Assembly (NCBI GenBank): GCA_037447655.1
Contig: JBBHKE010003519.1
Span: 284,902-328,004 of the forward strand
Reading direction: 5' to 3'
From: Zygnema cylindricum
Taxonomy: Eukaryota; Streptophyta; Zygnematophyceae; Zygnematales; Zygnemataceae
DNA length: 43,103 nucleotides
The translations under genes and the position numbers were made by a program. This document shows, piece after piece, positions 1 to 10,789 of the stretch (position 1 is its first letter; every line of letters starts with the position of its first letter). The notes beneath the pieces were generated by a model. It did not search any database. It was not told the origin of the DNA and saw nothing but the letters and a program-made list of their open reading frames with translations.

Positions 1-257
1 TCAAAAGAATTCAAGCGACGACGAAAAGTGCACGATCCGCTATGTTTTGTCCGTATGCGTTCAGGTACGACAAAGCAAAGTACACAATTTGTTTGGTTTT
101 GTCCGTTTGGGCTTGGTACGGATTTTATTTCGCCAGGGGTCTCAAGATCCGATGCCATTTCACGCCGAGTTGACAAGAGACGCAAAGGCAAATTGCATCT
201 TCTTCAACCGTGAAACGGCACAGGCTGGATGGCGGTACGTCTACAATGTCACGAAAA

Positions 258-349
258 GTCATGCGACGTCACAACCAGTTACAAAATAATGAAATATAAC
301 GTAGTCATGCGACGTCACAAGCAGTTACAAAATAATGAAATATAACGTG
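258..349. repeat. 46-bp tandem duplication with GACGTC cores
   Basis: Two nearly identical 46-bp copies begin at 258 and 304, differing at one or two bases. Each starts GTCATGCGACGTCAC and ends with GAAATATAACGT. The GACGTC palindrome is a known plant bZIP core (C-box/TGA type); binding here is not shown. Confidence 0.85.
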
Positions 350-355
350 CGTCAT

Positions 356-409
356 CACAGATTGTACACTGTCGACAGCCGTCACAGATTGTACACTGTC
401 GACAGCCGT
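356..409. repeat. 27-bp tandem duplication with GTCGAC palindromes
   Basis: Two copies at a 27-bp period begin at 356 and 383 with CACAGATTGTACACTG, followed by GTCGACAGCCGT. A diverged continuation with GTCGAC follows at about 419. Confidence 0.85.
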
Positions 410-647
410 CATGGCCATTGTCGACGTATACAGTCGTCACGCCCTTATGTGACTAATTTCGTTTGGTACACATAGGGACACCCGAAATCCGGGTCCGCCG
501 GATCTGCGCTAAAAAAAAGAAGTAAATTCTCTAAGTTTCAAGTACATGGAGACGCACCCTGACACACTGATAGTCTATTCGCGTCGTACCTACAAGGCGT
601 ATCGTACTGCTGCCCCGTCTCTCTGTTCCATTCCGTTTCCTTCCGCC

Positions 648-3600
648 ATGGATTCCGCGTACCGGCGTCGCGTGAACGCCGCAAACCGCTCTCGCTTCGT
701 CCTTATAGTGTGGACGCTGCTCGTGTGGGGCCTGGCGGCGCTCCTGTGGGGCCTCTGGGCCGTACTAGGAAGCTTCCACGACCTTGTACGAGAGCGGTAC
801 GGTCAGCCAGCCTGCCAGCTACTGCTCGGGGCATCGCAATTAGGGTTTATGTCTTTTCCGCCCTTTGAAGGCTTTTTTCTGCGTGCACACCTGTCGTATT
901 TTTGATCCGAATGGTGCGATGGACAGGGGAGACTCTTGTCTTCCGATTGAGGGTTTTTGAACTGAATTCGGACAAGTGTCACAGGGAAATTTTGATTTAA
1001 ATGGCGGGAAAATCATCAACACTAATATTGATGTACGGGTGTAGCTGTCAGCAGATCTCTGGTGTATTTAAAATATGGAAAAGGAGTGACCTGTAACTTT
1101 TTTTTCCTTTTTAAGCTTTATTTAAATGTTTGTACTCCACTCATGTTTCATTTTCTACTGTTTAACAGTTTATGCAATATAAATAACGTACGGAATGGTA
1201 AATGTACGGAATACATGTGGAGTGAAACTGAGTCTGCTGTTTTGAAAGAGATTCTTGAGTTTTGGAAAATCTCTTTAAAGTTTAGAAATAGGAAAATTAA
1301 GAACACAAATTCTCTATCTGACCTTCTTCTTTTGTATGTGTATCTTTCATCATTTTTTTTTCCTTCAACGAAAAAAACAGCATTAACAACAATATTATTA
1401 GCAACATTATTTTGTGGCACAACCTTTTTGCGGCACATATTTTTTCTGTAAAACTCTCTAAACTGTAACTCATTTCCATTTCAATACCTTTCAGAATTAA
1501 AATCTATCTCGACAATTTCACATGTGTAACAAGTCTCAAAAACTTTAAAACTCGTCTTGTATGGACAGAACGGTCAGTGGGGAATGTAGAATGCTGGAAA
1601 GCTCATAGATTTTTTTGGTTTTACGGAATAAATGGGAGTGTACTGAACAAAAAGGTTAATGAGAAAATGAGTCAGAATATCACATGCATTTTAGTAAAAA
1701 AATTCCGTCAGTCGGAGATGTTCATAAGACAAAAAAGTATCGGTGTAATCGTCGGAAAAGGAACAAGCACTGTGCTTTCAGTTTGATATCCGTATTAGTT
1801 TTAGTTGCAGCTTTAATTAGGGACATAACTAAAGTAGGTTGAATTGGATCGGGGGCTGAAACCATGTGAAACTGGTTTGGGCAATTTTTTCTGAAATCTT
1901 GAACTTATGTCAAGGCATTCCGGTCCGGCTTTCGGGTAAGGACCTGCATTTCTTTACATTTTTAAGTTATTTTGAAATAACAAAAAGCAGACATGAATAT
2001 GGAGTATAGAAAATATGCGGTGCATGACAAAAAATGAAATGAGAACGAGAATAAGTTGAAAGAACCGGCAAGGAAAATATACAGAAGGAAAAGGATGAGC
2101 GCAACTTCAAATAAAAAACTGGAGAAGGACAAGGCAAATAAATACTCTTTTAACACAATCAATGAGGTATAGAAGCGGCAAGAAACAATTGTGAAAACAT
2201 AACCTCGAGAAGTGGAACTGGACAAGGTGCATGAGCTAGTTACAGAAAACGATAATGCGCAAACAACTGAAGGAGATTTGCTGGTTTTCGTCAGACAGAT
2301 TGAACTATAAGCAAAAAATGCTTTGCAAGTCGAAAATGAAAACTGAATGTCCCACTGGGCGATGGAGAACAAACAAAAAAAATTGCAACAGGCAATTGCG
2401 CATTTAACAGAAACTGAAAGAGAACTCAACTTGAAAACCAGCAGAGCGAACTCTTTATTTGCACATATCCTATTCCATTTCCTGTGTGCAGAAATGAGTT
2501 GATAACGAGAGTTACGGGACTTCCAGAAAGTAATTTTTCATATGTTCTTATGGCTCCTCCTCCTCCGAATCCTCCTCCGGCTCCTGTAATCGAGAGCGAG
2601 GAAGCAGACGAATGTGCGTTGCCTCGTAAGCCGGAGGCATGTCGTCTTGTGGATCCCGAGAGAATCCATATCGTGTTCGTGTCAGCCATGTGGTACAGAG
2701 AGCCCTTCACACAGGTGAGAGGTGAGTGGTGAGAAGGGCTAAGGTTGTATAAGGAGGAGGGAGACGGGAGGAGGGAGGAAAGTTGAGGGAAGGGAGCCGG
2801 AAGGTGAGGGATAAGTGATACGAGATGAGTGATGAGGGATAAGTTATAAGCTATAAGAAATTAGCGAAAGGGATAAGTTTCACACAGCCTTCTGTGTGTC
2901 ACATTCACTTTCCTCTTTCGGTTTGAAAATTTTCAGTCTCTGTGTCTCCACTTTTTGCTCTATCGCCCTCTAACATTCATTTCTCCGTACCGGTCTCTCT
3001 GTGTTTCACTGCATCTAACTTGGTTCCTCTCTTCTCCTTCTTCCGGCTTCTTTCAAAACTTCTGTTTTTAGTCCTCCACCCTGGTACCTATCCTTGTTCC
3101 ATGTTTCTCTGTCCCCCATCCCACTTCATTTGTCCCCTTCTTCTACAGGTTTTTTCCGTTCTCTCTCCTGCACTCAGCTTGTCCTTGTCATTTCAGATTT
3201 TCCATCTGATACTTCTCTGCTCTTTTTCTCTCTCCCTCACATTTCACGGTGCTCATTCGATTGAGATTACTTTCTTATGTTTTTACCGGAAGTGAGTAGA
3301 ATTGAAGGGTTCAGTGCCATATTTTCTTAGATTCTACTGACACTTGTGGGCTTATCTTCAGTTCTATTTATAAGAAACACATCAATACTATTTCATACAA
3401 ACAGTCATACCGATGTTATTTACCCAATGACTTATGTTGGCTCTCCATTTTCCTTTCCCTGAATCCCGTTCTCTTGAATACATCCTCTCTCACTCTCTCT
3501 CTCTCCTTCCTCACAGCCTCTGTCAGGCTCTCACTCCTCTTCTCCTCCCCCGCTCCCTCCCTCCTCCCTCCCTCCCTCCCTCCCTCCCTCTCCCCCTCTC

Positions 3601-5098
3601 CTTCCCTCCCTCCTCCTCCCTCTCCGCCTCAAGCCCGTTTCCTCGATCCGTCTCCTCGAACCTTTCCTCTTCCTCCTGCAACCCTGCCTTTCCTACTCCT
3701 CCTTAAGTTCCTCTCTTCCCTCTCTTTTCCTTGTCCTCCCTCCTTCTCTTCCTCTCCTTTCCAGCACGAGACCACTGCCATGATCAAGTCGGTCATCGCC
3801 CAGACTCGCTGCAAACTTTGGATTCATTTTTTGGTCGCCGGTTTGCCTGAGACTGAGGTCATTCCGGAAATGATGGAGAAGTTTGGGGCGTGGCTTATGA
3901 TTCCCAATCCTCCTCGATTTATGCGAACCGGACCGACTCCCAACCGGTATCTCGCCTATGTGAATACTACGACTCCTCACGAAGCCGCCGTACTTTATTC
4001 CCTTCACGATATTCCCACCGAGTGGGTAGAAGATCGAGCGAAAGATATTAACTTATTTCCTCTCACGCATCACGCCGGAGTTCCCGGGATGTGCAAGTTT
4101 TTCATGGCGGATATTCTGTGGCAAGTGAATAAAGCCGTTTATTTGGACGTTGATATGTTGTTAGGAGGCGATATTCAGGATTTGTGGGAATACTTTGCAG
4201 AAATGCGAGCAGATAAGCGATTAATGTACTATATGTCGAGTGACAATCCAGAAGGTCGTGGATTGAGAGGGGCAATGAGACCGTATTGCAGTTGTCAAAT
4301 GGTTCTTAATTTAAATGCCATGAGGAGACGGAACTTGACTAATGTAAGTAAAATGGAACCTGTTTTAAAATCCCAGTTTAACTGACGCTGTAGCGTTAAC
4401 GAACAGGAGAAAGAAAAAGGTACAGATTTGACGAAGAAGAGCTGGATTCTAAGTAAGAAAGTGGACAAAGGAGTGGATACAATTTTTAGAGGAAAATGCA
4501 CAGAATTATTAAAAAGTGCTTTGGAGCCTTAGGAGCTTTGGGAGGTTTGAGTAAACTCAGAGACCTTTCTGGCCTTTTCATCATCTTTCCCTTCCTTCCC
4601 TGCCTGTCCCTGCCCTTCCCTTCCCTTCCCTGTCCCTTCTCTTCCCTTTTCTTATTTTTGTACTTCTGTTTTTTACGTTTTTTGTGTATTCAGCTTCTCA
4701 TCACTGCCTTGGCCGGCCGTCCTCCGAGGACTCTGGAGGAATTTGTGGACGATGGGGACCAATGGCTGTTCACATGGGTCTGTAAACAATATAAAGGAGT
4801 TTGTCGAGTTCTCCCTCGACTCTGGAATCTGAGCGGTTGCAGTAAACCGTTGCCCTTTTTAGGTCTTACGGGACGAGGAAGGGAGGTAAACGGTTCGTGT
4901 TGGAGAGTGGTTCATTTCAACTGCCTCGGACACTCTCCCGGGAGAGGAGGAGCTTATCTCATTCCTCGGGGGTGGGTTGAACCGGTGAGATGGGCGCGAC
5001 ATTTGAACCCACAAAGGTTAAAACAGGCGAGAGATACGAGAGTGTGGAAAGTAGTAAAACCACTACCACTAGTTCCCCCACCACCACCCACTGTGTAG
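648..5098 (+). CDS. GT8 glycosyltransferase, LARGE-like, tandem copy 1
   Basis: Four exons: 648-796, 2492-2714, 3765-4343 and 4694-5098, with GT-AG junctions in phases 2, 0, 0, giving 451 aa. The ATG at 648 sits in GCCATGG and begins MDS like copy 2; an in-frame ATG at 546 is upstream and not shared. Residues about 15-40 form one signal anchor, so a type II Golgi protein is likely. A proline-rich stalk (about 73-84) follows, then the strand IHIVFVSAMWY. The donor-binding DVD motif is at 252-254 (YLDVDMLLGGDIQDLW). Exon 4 carries DGDQWL and the HFNCLGH region, which fit the late DQ and HxN/G blocks of GT8. Order and spacing match the first catalytic domain of animal LARGE (alpha-1,3-xylosyltransferase); substrate is unknown. 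The C-terminus ends in a proline run absent from copy 2. Confidence 0.88.
797..2491 (+). other. Intron 1 of GT8 copy 1
   Basis: This 1,695-bp intron is AT-rich. A telo-box-like word (AATTAGGGTTTA) lies at about 839-850, and a stop-riddled coiled-coil coding remnant occupies 2038-2466, just before the acceptor. Nothing else is recognised. The phase-2 donor G|GTACGG at 797 is supported by alignment with copy 2, whose exon 1 also ends in phase 2. Confidence 0.7.
2038..2466 (+). pseudogene. Decayed coiled-coil coding remnant
   Basis: One forward frame reads for about 143 codons with strong heptad character, for example EVELDKVHELVTENDNAQ and KKLQQAIAHLTETERELN. It is rich in Glu, Lys, Asn and Leu. 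It is broken by four in-frame stops at 2170, 2200, 2308 and 2344. It lies in intron 1 of the first GT8 gene and stops being protein-like at the exon 2 acceptor. The reading is direct; that it derives from a coiled-coil gene or an element's structural protein is inference. The long minus-strand ORF over the same bases is its shadow. Confidence 0.5.
2715..3764 (+). other. Intron 2 of GT8 copy 1, with purine and CT-rich tracts
   Basis: The intron begins with a purine-rich imperfect repeat of GTGAG/GATAAG words (about 2715-2875) and becomes pyrimidine-rich afterwards. A CTCCCTCC-type microsatellite at about 3545-3625 is followed by CT-rich sequence running to the CCAG acceptor at 3761-3764. The long forward ORF through the CT tract is an artefact that joins it to exon 3. 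Confidence 0.7.
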
Positions 5099-5590
5099 TA
5101 GGAATATAGGTGCAAGATTATCGGTAAATTATTTTTTATGTATGTTAATTGTTGTTTTTAGGATTCTTTCCTTCTTTTCCTTAACATAGTTTTTGAAGGA
5201 AATCGGGAGGTAAGGAGTGAATTGTTATTGTAGCGTGAGGAAGCGATTAACGACCGAATATGTACCTTTTAGAAGAGGTTTGTTCATTTTCCCCTTTTCA
5301 TCTTTTTTTTCTTACTTTCTTGTCCAGTAATGAGTGGTAGTTGTGTTAATCAAATCAAACCGAGCAAGTCCGATAAAGTTAATGAATCATAATGTGAGGA
5401 ATAACAAAATCGGAAACTCAACTCGATGAAATGTTCCTGCGGAAGTATAAGACTCCCTTATATTAAGTCGCACTAAAATTCATTATAATGAGAACCCACT
5501 CATATAAGTTTACTTCATCTATATTCACGTGCAAGGCTGATGTGGTTGTGCACCGTATCTTTATTCGGTAAATGTATTTTTTCCCTCTTA
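5099..5590. other. Region after GT8 copy 1, no gene seen
   Basis: AT-rich sequence following the stop codon. It presumably includes the 3' untranslated region. I see no ORF with family features and no clear repeat. Confidence 0.5.
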
Positions 5591-5720
5591 AATCAACTTT
5601 TCTCTGTGCACATGTGACCTATTTTCCTTCAGAGATCTCCAATCGGAAGGTAAGGATCTTTCCTTCCCATCTTAACTGTCGGATTAACAATCTGATTTGT
5701 GCACGGAGAAAAGTTGATTG
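5591..5720. mobile_element. Short foldback (inverted-repeat) element
   Basis: The left arm at 5591-5612 (AATCAACTTTTCTC then TGTGCACA) is the reverse complement of the right arm at about 5698-5719 with about one mismatch. The total is about 130 bp with no coding. A looser relative lies downstream of GT8 copy 2 at about 15690-15940. This structure fits a MITE-like foldback. Confidence 0.6.
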
Positions 5721-6159
5721 AGGTGGCGAGAAAAAACTGGCGCTTTTAACGATACATGTTGTAGTGGATTAGTTTTGATTCCATTGGTGATCAGGATATT
5801 TTTTATGGTAATGATCTTAATTTGCGACGAAGTAAATAAGTTTTGGAAGGTTGCCGGGATTGAAGCTTTAGAGGGAGAAAATTCGTGTCCAGATAATCTG
5901 GCATCAATGCCAACCGGCAATCAACGATCAGCTGAAAATGCAATCTACGCTGCGGACTACTTAACACGGGAGCCATTTGAATCACTTGCAATTTTTATTT
6001 TTTTAATTTGGACATTTCTCAAACATGTATCTTGTACTTTTCAGGAAGTGACTATTTATATCTCAAATGTTGTTTTGTCGTGGTAGATGTCAAGGTAGCG
6101 TTGGTTTATAGATTGCAATAGTAGTACAAGTTCATGCAAGAACAATTGGACATGTGGTG

Positions 6160-7641
6160 GAAGGACAAGCTATGCGTCTTACAAATTCTACATATGGTCT
6201 AAAGCAAAATTGCGCTCTAGCTACAATTATGACATGGAGCCCGTGTTACCCTCAACGATGTCGATTTTAACATCGGTAGAAAATGGTCGAGACCTTCTTC
6301 GTCCCTGTTGTTCGCTTTGTGGATGATCTTGTACTCCTCAGTCTTAATCTTTCCCTTCTTTTTAAAGTAAGTAGTGCCCCATCTTTGAGAGTTAGAATTC
6401 TATCTCGCCTTTTGAGTTTTTTGAGGTTGTTTTTCTGGGATTTCACGCTTATGTTTGGACACTATTGTTACTAATCTTATCGAGCGTATCTCTACAACGA
6501 GTTGCTTCTCAATGTCTACCCCCCATAATGTCAATTCCCTCTTAATCTTGACTCTCCCCACTCACTTTTTTGCTCCATTGTGGGGAGTTTTATGCCTACA
6601 ATGCATTCTATGGATCGGGCATTATCATGACTTTGGCTTAGATGAGCCAATTTCTTCTTCATAATTCGCCTCCACTCACCTCGAGGCAGCCAAACAAGTG
6701 CTTCGCTACATGAATGGCGACACAAATTTGTCACTTACCTTTTCTCCATGTTTGTCTTTCAACGCCTTGGTTGGTTTTGTCAACTCGGACAATGAGCCCC
6801 TCGAAGCTACCCGCCGCTCCATTACTTTGGCCATCATTATCAGCGTTAAGGATTTATTCGTGTTATTCGAACACGCCTATCGCCATTAGAATGAGTGAAT
6901 TTATTCATGTTGATACTTCGCGAGAACTAGCTACACTAGGTTATGTTTGGCCAGGTGGCTTGTCATGAGCAACTTGATCTAAAAGTGTTATTAACACTAA
7001 TTATGATTATGACTCGAAAAGATACAATCAAATTAGAATGGTTAACTCTAATAGCGATTGTAGTATTATTGATACCACGGGAATGTATCACCCGCCCCAT
7101 CGGCAATTGTCCACTCCTTCAAAAAGTGTTATTAACATTATTTTATGATTTACAACTGAACTATTGTTATTAGCTCTACCAATAGTGGGCATTGAACTGG
7201 TTTTTGTGTCTTTTTGTGCAACTCTTTTCTCTCTCGGTCTCCCCACACAGTTGCGTGCTTTTCCAATACAACTAAATATAAGGCCGCCTATCGAGCCACT
7301 ATAAAATTTTGGGGCTTTCTTTGTTTTGCCATCTTGGCTCCCTCTTTCCTTCGACCACCATTGTCTTTACCACCAACATCTTTACTGATTCATGGGAACT
7401 CTTGCCTCTTGCGTAGAACATTGTCGATCAAATGTGCACCAAACATATGAATGTGCAAAAGTAGTACGCCCCGGATCTTGTCTCGACTGACATTCTCTTT
7501 TTTAGCTGCATTGACACTCACCAACAAGTGGTCGATTACCTCGATGAGGCGCTTCGTCGACCCCATTTTGACCATGTCTCTTTTTACCTTCTCCTCTTGG
7601 GCTCTTCTCTTTCCTAAGTCCCTTGTCTTAGATTGAGGGGG
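6160..7641 (+). pseudogene. Decayed Ty1/copia retrotransposon, 3' half of pol
   Basis: Fragments of copia pol appear in order in shifting frames. RLTNSTYGLKQ (about 6175-6207) matches the reverse-transcriptase SLYGLKQ block. VVRFVDDLVLLS (about 6304-6340) matches the YVDD catalytic block. HLEAAKQVLRYMNGDTNLSL (about 6678-6737), followed by SDNEPLEATRRSIT, matches the connection region. SPHTVACFSNTTKYKAAYRA (about 7235-7296) matches the RNase H SSTEAEYRA block. VVDYLDEALRRPHFDHV (about 7524-7574) matches the C-terminal TKPLPRP-type block. Many stops and frameshifts make it inactive. A stretch of about 390 bp with MITE-like ATTAACACTAATTA words splits the connection and RNase H blocks. Confidence 0.75.
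6840..7228. mobile_element. Probable MITE-rich insertion inside the copia remnant
   Basis: Copia protein similarity stops after RRSIT at about 6822 and resumes near 7232. The material between contains GTGTTATTAACACTAATTA, CTCTAATAGCGATTGTAG and CTATTGTTATTAGCTCTACC, words shared with the small inverted-repeat families elsewhere in the window. Exact ends are not clear. Confidence 0.4.
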
Positions 7642-7950
7642 TGTATGTGGAGTAAAATCCACTCTAGCTATAAGACGTGTTCGACGCTTCTTTGTTTTAC
7701 ATGTTTTTGTATGCGTTCATTTAATTCCTTCAAGTGCGCCTTTTTTGTTCAATACATATTTCGAAGTAGATATATAGTTTTAAGTCCTTATTCATTATTT
7801 CCCCTTCATTGCGTGTTTTACCACCAGCTCTTTTTGTTGCTTCTAGAAATTAGGTGTACTATTTTTCTAGGAAACTTACTACATTCACCAAGAAGCACAA
7901 GATCACACCATCGCATAAGCGGAGTTAATGCAAAATTTTGAATATAAAAC
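7631..7950 (+). repeat. Copia polypurine tract and probable start of 3' LTR
   Basis: GATTGAGGGGG at 7631-7641 is a typical plant copia polypurine tract placed right after the pol C-terminus. It is followed by TGTATGTGG, a plausible LTR start. I could not define the LTR's 3' end, and no second LTR copy is visible in the window. Confidence 0.45.
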
Positions 7951-8560
7951 AATAATTCCAGAAGGTGCATGTTGTAGTCCATTTCCTTAATAGCGTTGTT
8001 AAACTATTTTATGATGTTAACCAAAGAAAGTTAATGTTGTGCTCAATAAAGGCGCGCGTGTATTTTACTACTGCCTCCCAAATGTTTATAGCCCGCTTCC
8101 TGCCAAACATCAATTCCGACCATTTTTTATAAAATTTCCTAGCTCTTTTTCTATAAACTTTGTTCATTAGCGGGTTGGATTTCTTTCTTCCCATGTAAAT
8201 TCTTCAACCGTCTTCTATAGTGTGGGTTTCTTCAATTTAAAAATTTGTCCGGAGGTATTTTATCCCACATCGACACTAAAAAATTATCGTAACCGTTATT
8301 AATTAGATTTTGCTAGATTAGATCGATCCATAGTTCAAAAAGTAGGTGAAAGTAGGCCCATACAATATGCCTAATGTACGCAAAACATACAATATGACCT
8401 TAAGAGTTAAAACCCATATTGTATTGGTCGAAAAATGAAAAAAAATAGTAACAGGGTTGAGTTGCACATCGATCGATAGAGAATTAAACGTCATGTCTTA
8501 ATTTTGAAAAACATTCGGACAAAAAATTATTTTTCTATGAGTTTTGAGGTATTTTTTATT
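7951..8560. other. AT-rich intergenic, nothing recognised
   Basis: No ORF with family features. A short word pair (AAAGTAGGTGAAAGTAGG near 8340) resembles part of the 140-bp repeat that follows. Confidence 0.4.
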
Positions 8561-8700
8561 TATACCGTAAGATTTGGAAGATCGGACGGTCGCTGATCAA
8601 AGTAGGGATCTAAGAAGATCACTTGAAAAGCCCATGGCACAACTTACGATAAAAGGGCCTACAAAAGGCCTACAATAGAAACGCCTACTTTTGAACTATG
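8561..8700. repeat. 140-bp direct repeat, left copy
   Basis: Aligns end to end with 9743-9882 in the same orientation. Shared blocks include GATCGGACGGTC/AATCGGACGGTC, TCTAAGAAGATCAC, CAACTTACGATAAA and ACGCCTACTTTTGA. It resembles an element terminus or a duplicated MITE. Confidence 0.75.
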
Positions 8701-8905
8701 GTTCGATAGAATTATAGAAACATTTTTATTGCAAGAATTGCGAAGGAAAACCATCATAGTACAAAAAAGGTAGAACTGAAAAAAAAAAAACATTTGGAGA
8801 CTACAAGAGTCACAAAAAAGTAATCTATGCCTAAAAACAAAAATGAAAGACGACAAAACGAAAAAGAGCAAAGAACAAAAACAAAACAATAACAGACTGA
8901 GACCG

Positions 8906-9033
8906 CCTACAAGATGAAAAAGCCTAGACTAGACTACCCATAGGCAAACTAAGGTCCACAACCATGGAGCCTACAAAATGAAAAAGCCTAGACTAGACTA
9001 CCCATAAACAAACTAAGGTCCACAACCACGGAG
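8906..9033. repeat. 64-bp unit present twice in tandem
   Basis: CCTACAAGATGAAAAAGCC at 8906 recurs at 8970 (CCTACAAAATG...) and the whole 64-bp unit, ending AAGGTCCACAACCAYGGAG, repeats with few changes. Confidence 0.85.
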
Positions 9034-9039
9034 ATCATG

Positions 9040-9699
9040 GATGTGAACAAGGTCCCTTGGCTGAAGGTCTGGAAGACCCCGCCGATCGTCAACGAGTGTG
9101 CTACATCGAAGGAGAGTCGCCGCTTGCGCACGTTGAAGTGCAATTAAGACACGCTGACGATAAAACACAACTAATAGACTTGATGGAGGACTCCCTAGAC
9201 CCCGAGATTCAAACGTTCTTCGCGCACATTGTCAAAGGAAGTCATCGAAAGACTTGTCCAAAGAACCAAAAATCTCCACTGCAAACGGGACAAACTGGTC
9301 TCGCTGAGCTTAGTCTCGTTCTTTTGTAGCCGCTGCATCCCGAGCTGCCACACCTGAATGCGAAGCTGCGCGAGATGAAATGTGTGTCCCGGTCGGATCC
9401 GTGAGGACCACATCACCAAGCGTCCTCCCAGCACCATGAAGAAAAACCAAATCAACCCGAGGGCTGCGAGAACCCTCAGATTGGGGCTGAGGTGGAAGTA
9501 TATTAAAAACCTCACGTTTGACAACGTAGCCTGCCTCGGCACCAATGGCAACAATGGCATCTTGCACCAAATCATGCGCGACAGTTCGTTCCCCATCATG
9601 CGAGCAACGAAGCAAATGGATTCCTTCAACTTCAATAACTTGGTTACAAGCGCACCGAGCCCCCCCCAAAAGCGGAGGGTGAGGCAAACCCAGCCGCAA
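9040..9699 (-). pseudogene. Non-LTR (LINE) retrotransposon C-terminal remnant
   Basis: The minus-strand frame from 9699 reads RLGLPHPPLLGGARCACN, then GIHLLRCSHDGERTVAHDLV, then SPRVDLVFLHGAGRTLGDVV and LTDPTG. The CxCxn...H-x-C zinc-like knuckle followed by a PRVDLVF/DVVLTDPT block is the familiar C-terminal tail of plant and algal LINE-type polyproteins. The frame stops at 9310. A second minus frame continues it toward about 9195, so it is frameshifted as well as 5'-truncated; no reverse transcriptase domain is present. It lies between the two 140-bp direct repeats. Confidence 0.6.
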
Positions 9700-9742
9700 G
9701 CGTAGAGCAGAAGTAAATTGGTCAGACGATAAAAGTTTTATT

Positions 9743-9882
9743 TACACCGTCAGATTCGGACAATCGGACGGTCTCTGATCAAAGTAGCGATCTAAGAAGA
9801 TCACATGAAAAGCCCATAACACAACTTACGATAAAGGCGCCGACCAAAGGCCTACCATAAAAACGCCTACTTTTGAGCTATG
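9743..9882. repeat. 140-bp direct repeat, right copy
   Basis: Right-hand partner of 8561-8700 in the same orientation, with scattered substitutions. The pair brackets about 1.04 kb containing the 64-bp tandem repeat and the LINE remnant. Confidence 0.75.
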
Positions 9883-10215
9883 CAATATAGCAAATTGCGA
9901 TACATTTCGATGTAAGGTACACCAAATTCCCAATTTCCTCGATTTACGAGCGGCTGTCTTTCGTACGGCTGTACTTTTCAATCCGCGTGACAAATCCAGT
10001 ACAGCGCCGTCTAAGGACCCGAATTCATTGAGACCGTCGATTGAAAACGTTCCTAGCCGTCGATGGAAATTTCTGGGTAGCCAGAAGTTTATATGTGGGC
10101 GACGACCTTCTTGTGCTGTCGCTGATAACAGAACAGCGCTCACGTGTATCTGCTGTCCAGATCTCAGATTTGAAATGATTTTACAGAAACAGCGCAAGTA
10201 GACTTTACTGTACTG
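9883..10215. other. Intergenic, nothing recognised
   Basis: Contains a 149-codon minus-strand ORF made partly of repeat sequence, with no family resemblance. No other structure is evident. Confidence 0.4.
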
Positions 10216-10416
10216 TACACCGTGAGTCGTTATTAGCCTTATGTACGCTATATCGGCACCCCAAAGTTTTGACATTGATACCTTAAATATAATAAATTAC
10301 TATTTAATGAAGTGGACCATAATCTGCCACGTCTCCTGGCACTAAATTAGAATGAATGACGCTAATTTTTTCTTTACACTAATAATTTCTATACGCTAAT
10401 AACGATTCAAGGTGTA
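10216..10416. mobile_element. 200-bp MITE, family A, copy 1
   Basis: Starts TACACCGTGAGTCGTTATTAG and ends CTAATAACGATTCAAGGTGTA, giving inverted ends of about 20 bp. The interior holds TTATGTACGCTATATCGGCA and CCACGTCTCCTGGCACTAAA. Near-identical copies lie at 16346-16548 (opposite orientation) and 31550-31752. It is non-coding. Confidence 0.85.
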
Positions 10417-10619
10417 GTGCGAAACCGCCATAAAGCCGTACGTCACTGTACTTCATTGAAAGCACACCTGTACGAATTCTACGAAACTGCCAAACCGAAT
10501 CTTTCGCCGTACAAACTCCATTGTACTTTTAGGCTTTCGCCAATCCCGCCACTTCTTCACACTTGTACCGCCACGTCCTTCTCCCGCTGGGCGCCCAACT
10601 TTTAGCTTTCAATCATTCC

Positions 10620-10682
10620 TCCTCCTATCTCCCTCTCTCCCTCTCTCCCTCTCTCCCTCCCCCCTCTCCTCTCCCTCTCAAC
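10620..10682. repeat. CT-rich microsatellite upstream of GT8 copy 2
   Basis: Runs of CTCCCTCT ending about 108 bp before the ATG at 10790. Such pyrimidine tracts are common in plant 5' leaders; a regulatory role is not shown. Confidence 0.7.
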
Positions 10683-10789
10683 GTCCTCCTTCGCGATTCT
10701 CCGAATCAATGTAAAAATATCTGCGTGCACACTCTTCCTCTCGCTCATTTTCTTCGCGCCACGTGCGACGGACGGCGCAGATTGCTCCG

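Larger units (their letters stand above)
1..647 (+). promoter_or_regulatory. Upstream region of the first GT8 gene, with two tandem duplications
   Basis: No convincing gene is seen here; the small ORFs lack family features. The region holds two adjacent short tandem duplications. A 46-bp unit is present twice (258-349), each copy carrying GCGACGTCAC, a bZIP-type GACGTC core. A 27-bp unit is present twice (356-409), each copy carrying the palindrome CTGTCGACAG. More GTCGAC and GTCAC words follow to about 450. A promoter role is inferred only from position, ending about 240 bp before the first GT8 ATG. Confidence 0.4.

Noticed and set aside
546-647. Upstream in-frame ATG giving GT8 copy 1 a 34-residue longer N-terminus
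   Set aside because: Copy 2 begins with MDS in the equivalent place, and the ATG at 648 has the better context.
1148-1451. Overlapping ORFs of about 100-130 codons on both strands in GT8 copy 1 intron 1
   Set aside because: Phe/Leu/Lys/Asn-rich translations of AT-rich DNA without motifs; neither aligns with the paralogue.
3474-3764. 5' half of a 303-codon forward ORF running through the CT microsatellite into GT8 exon 3
   Set aside because: The translation is Ser/Pro/Leu low-complexity from CTCC repeats, and the paralogue places a splice acceptor at the equivalent of 3764.
9826-10275. 149-codon minus-strand ORF
   Set aside because: It begins inside MITE family A and ends in the 140-bp repeat, and shows no protein family pattern.
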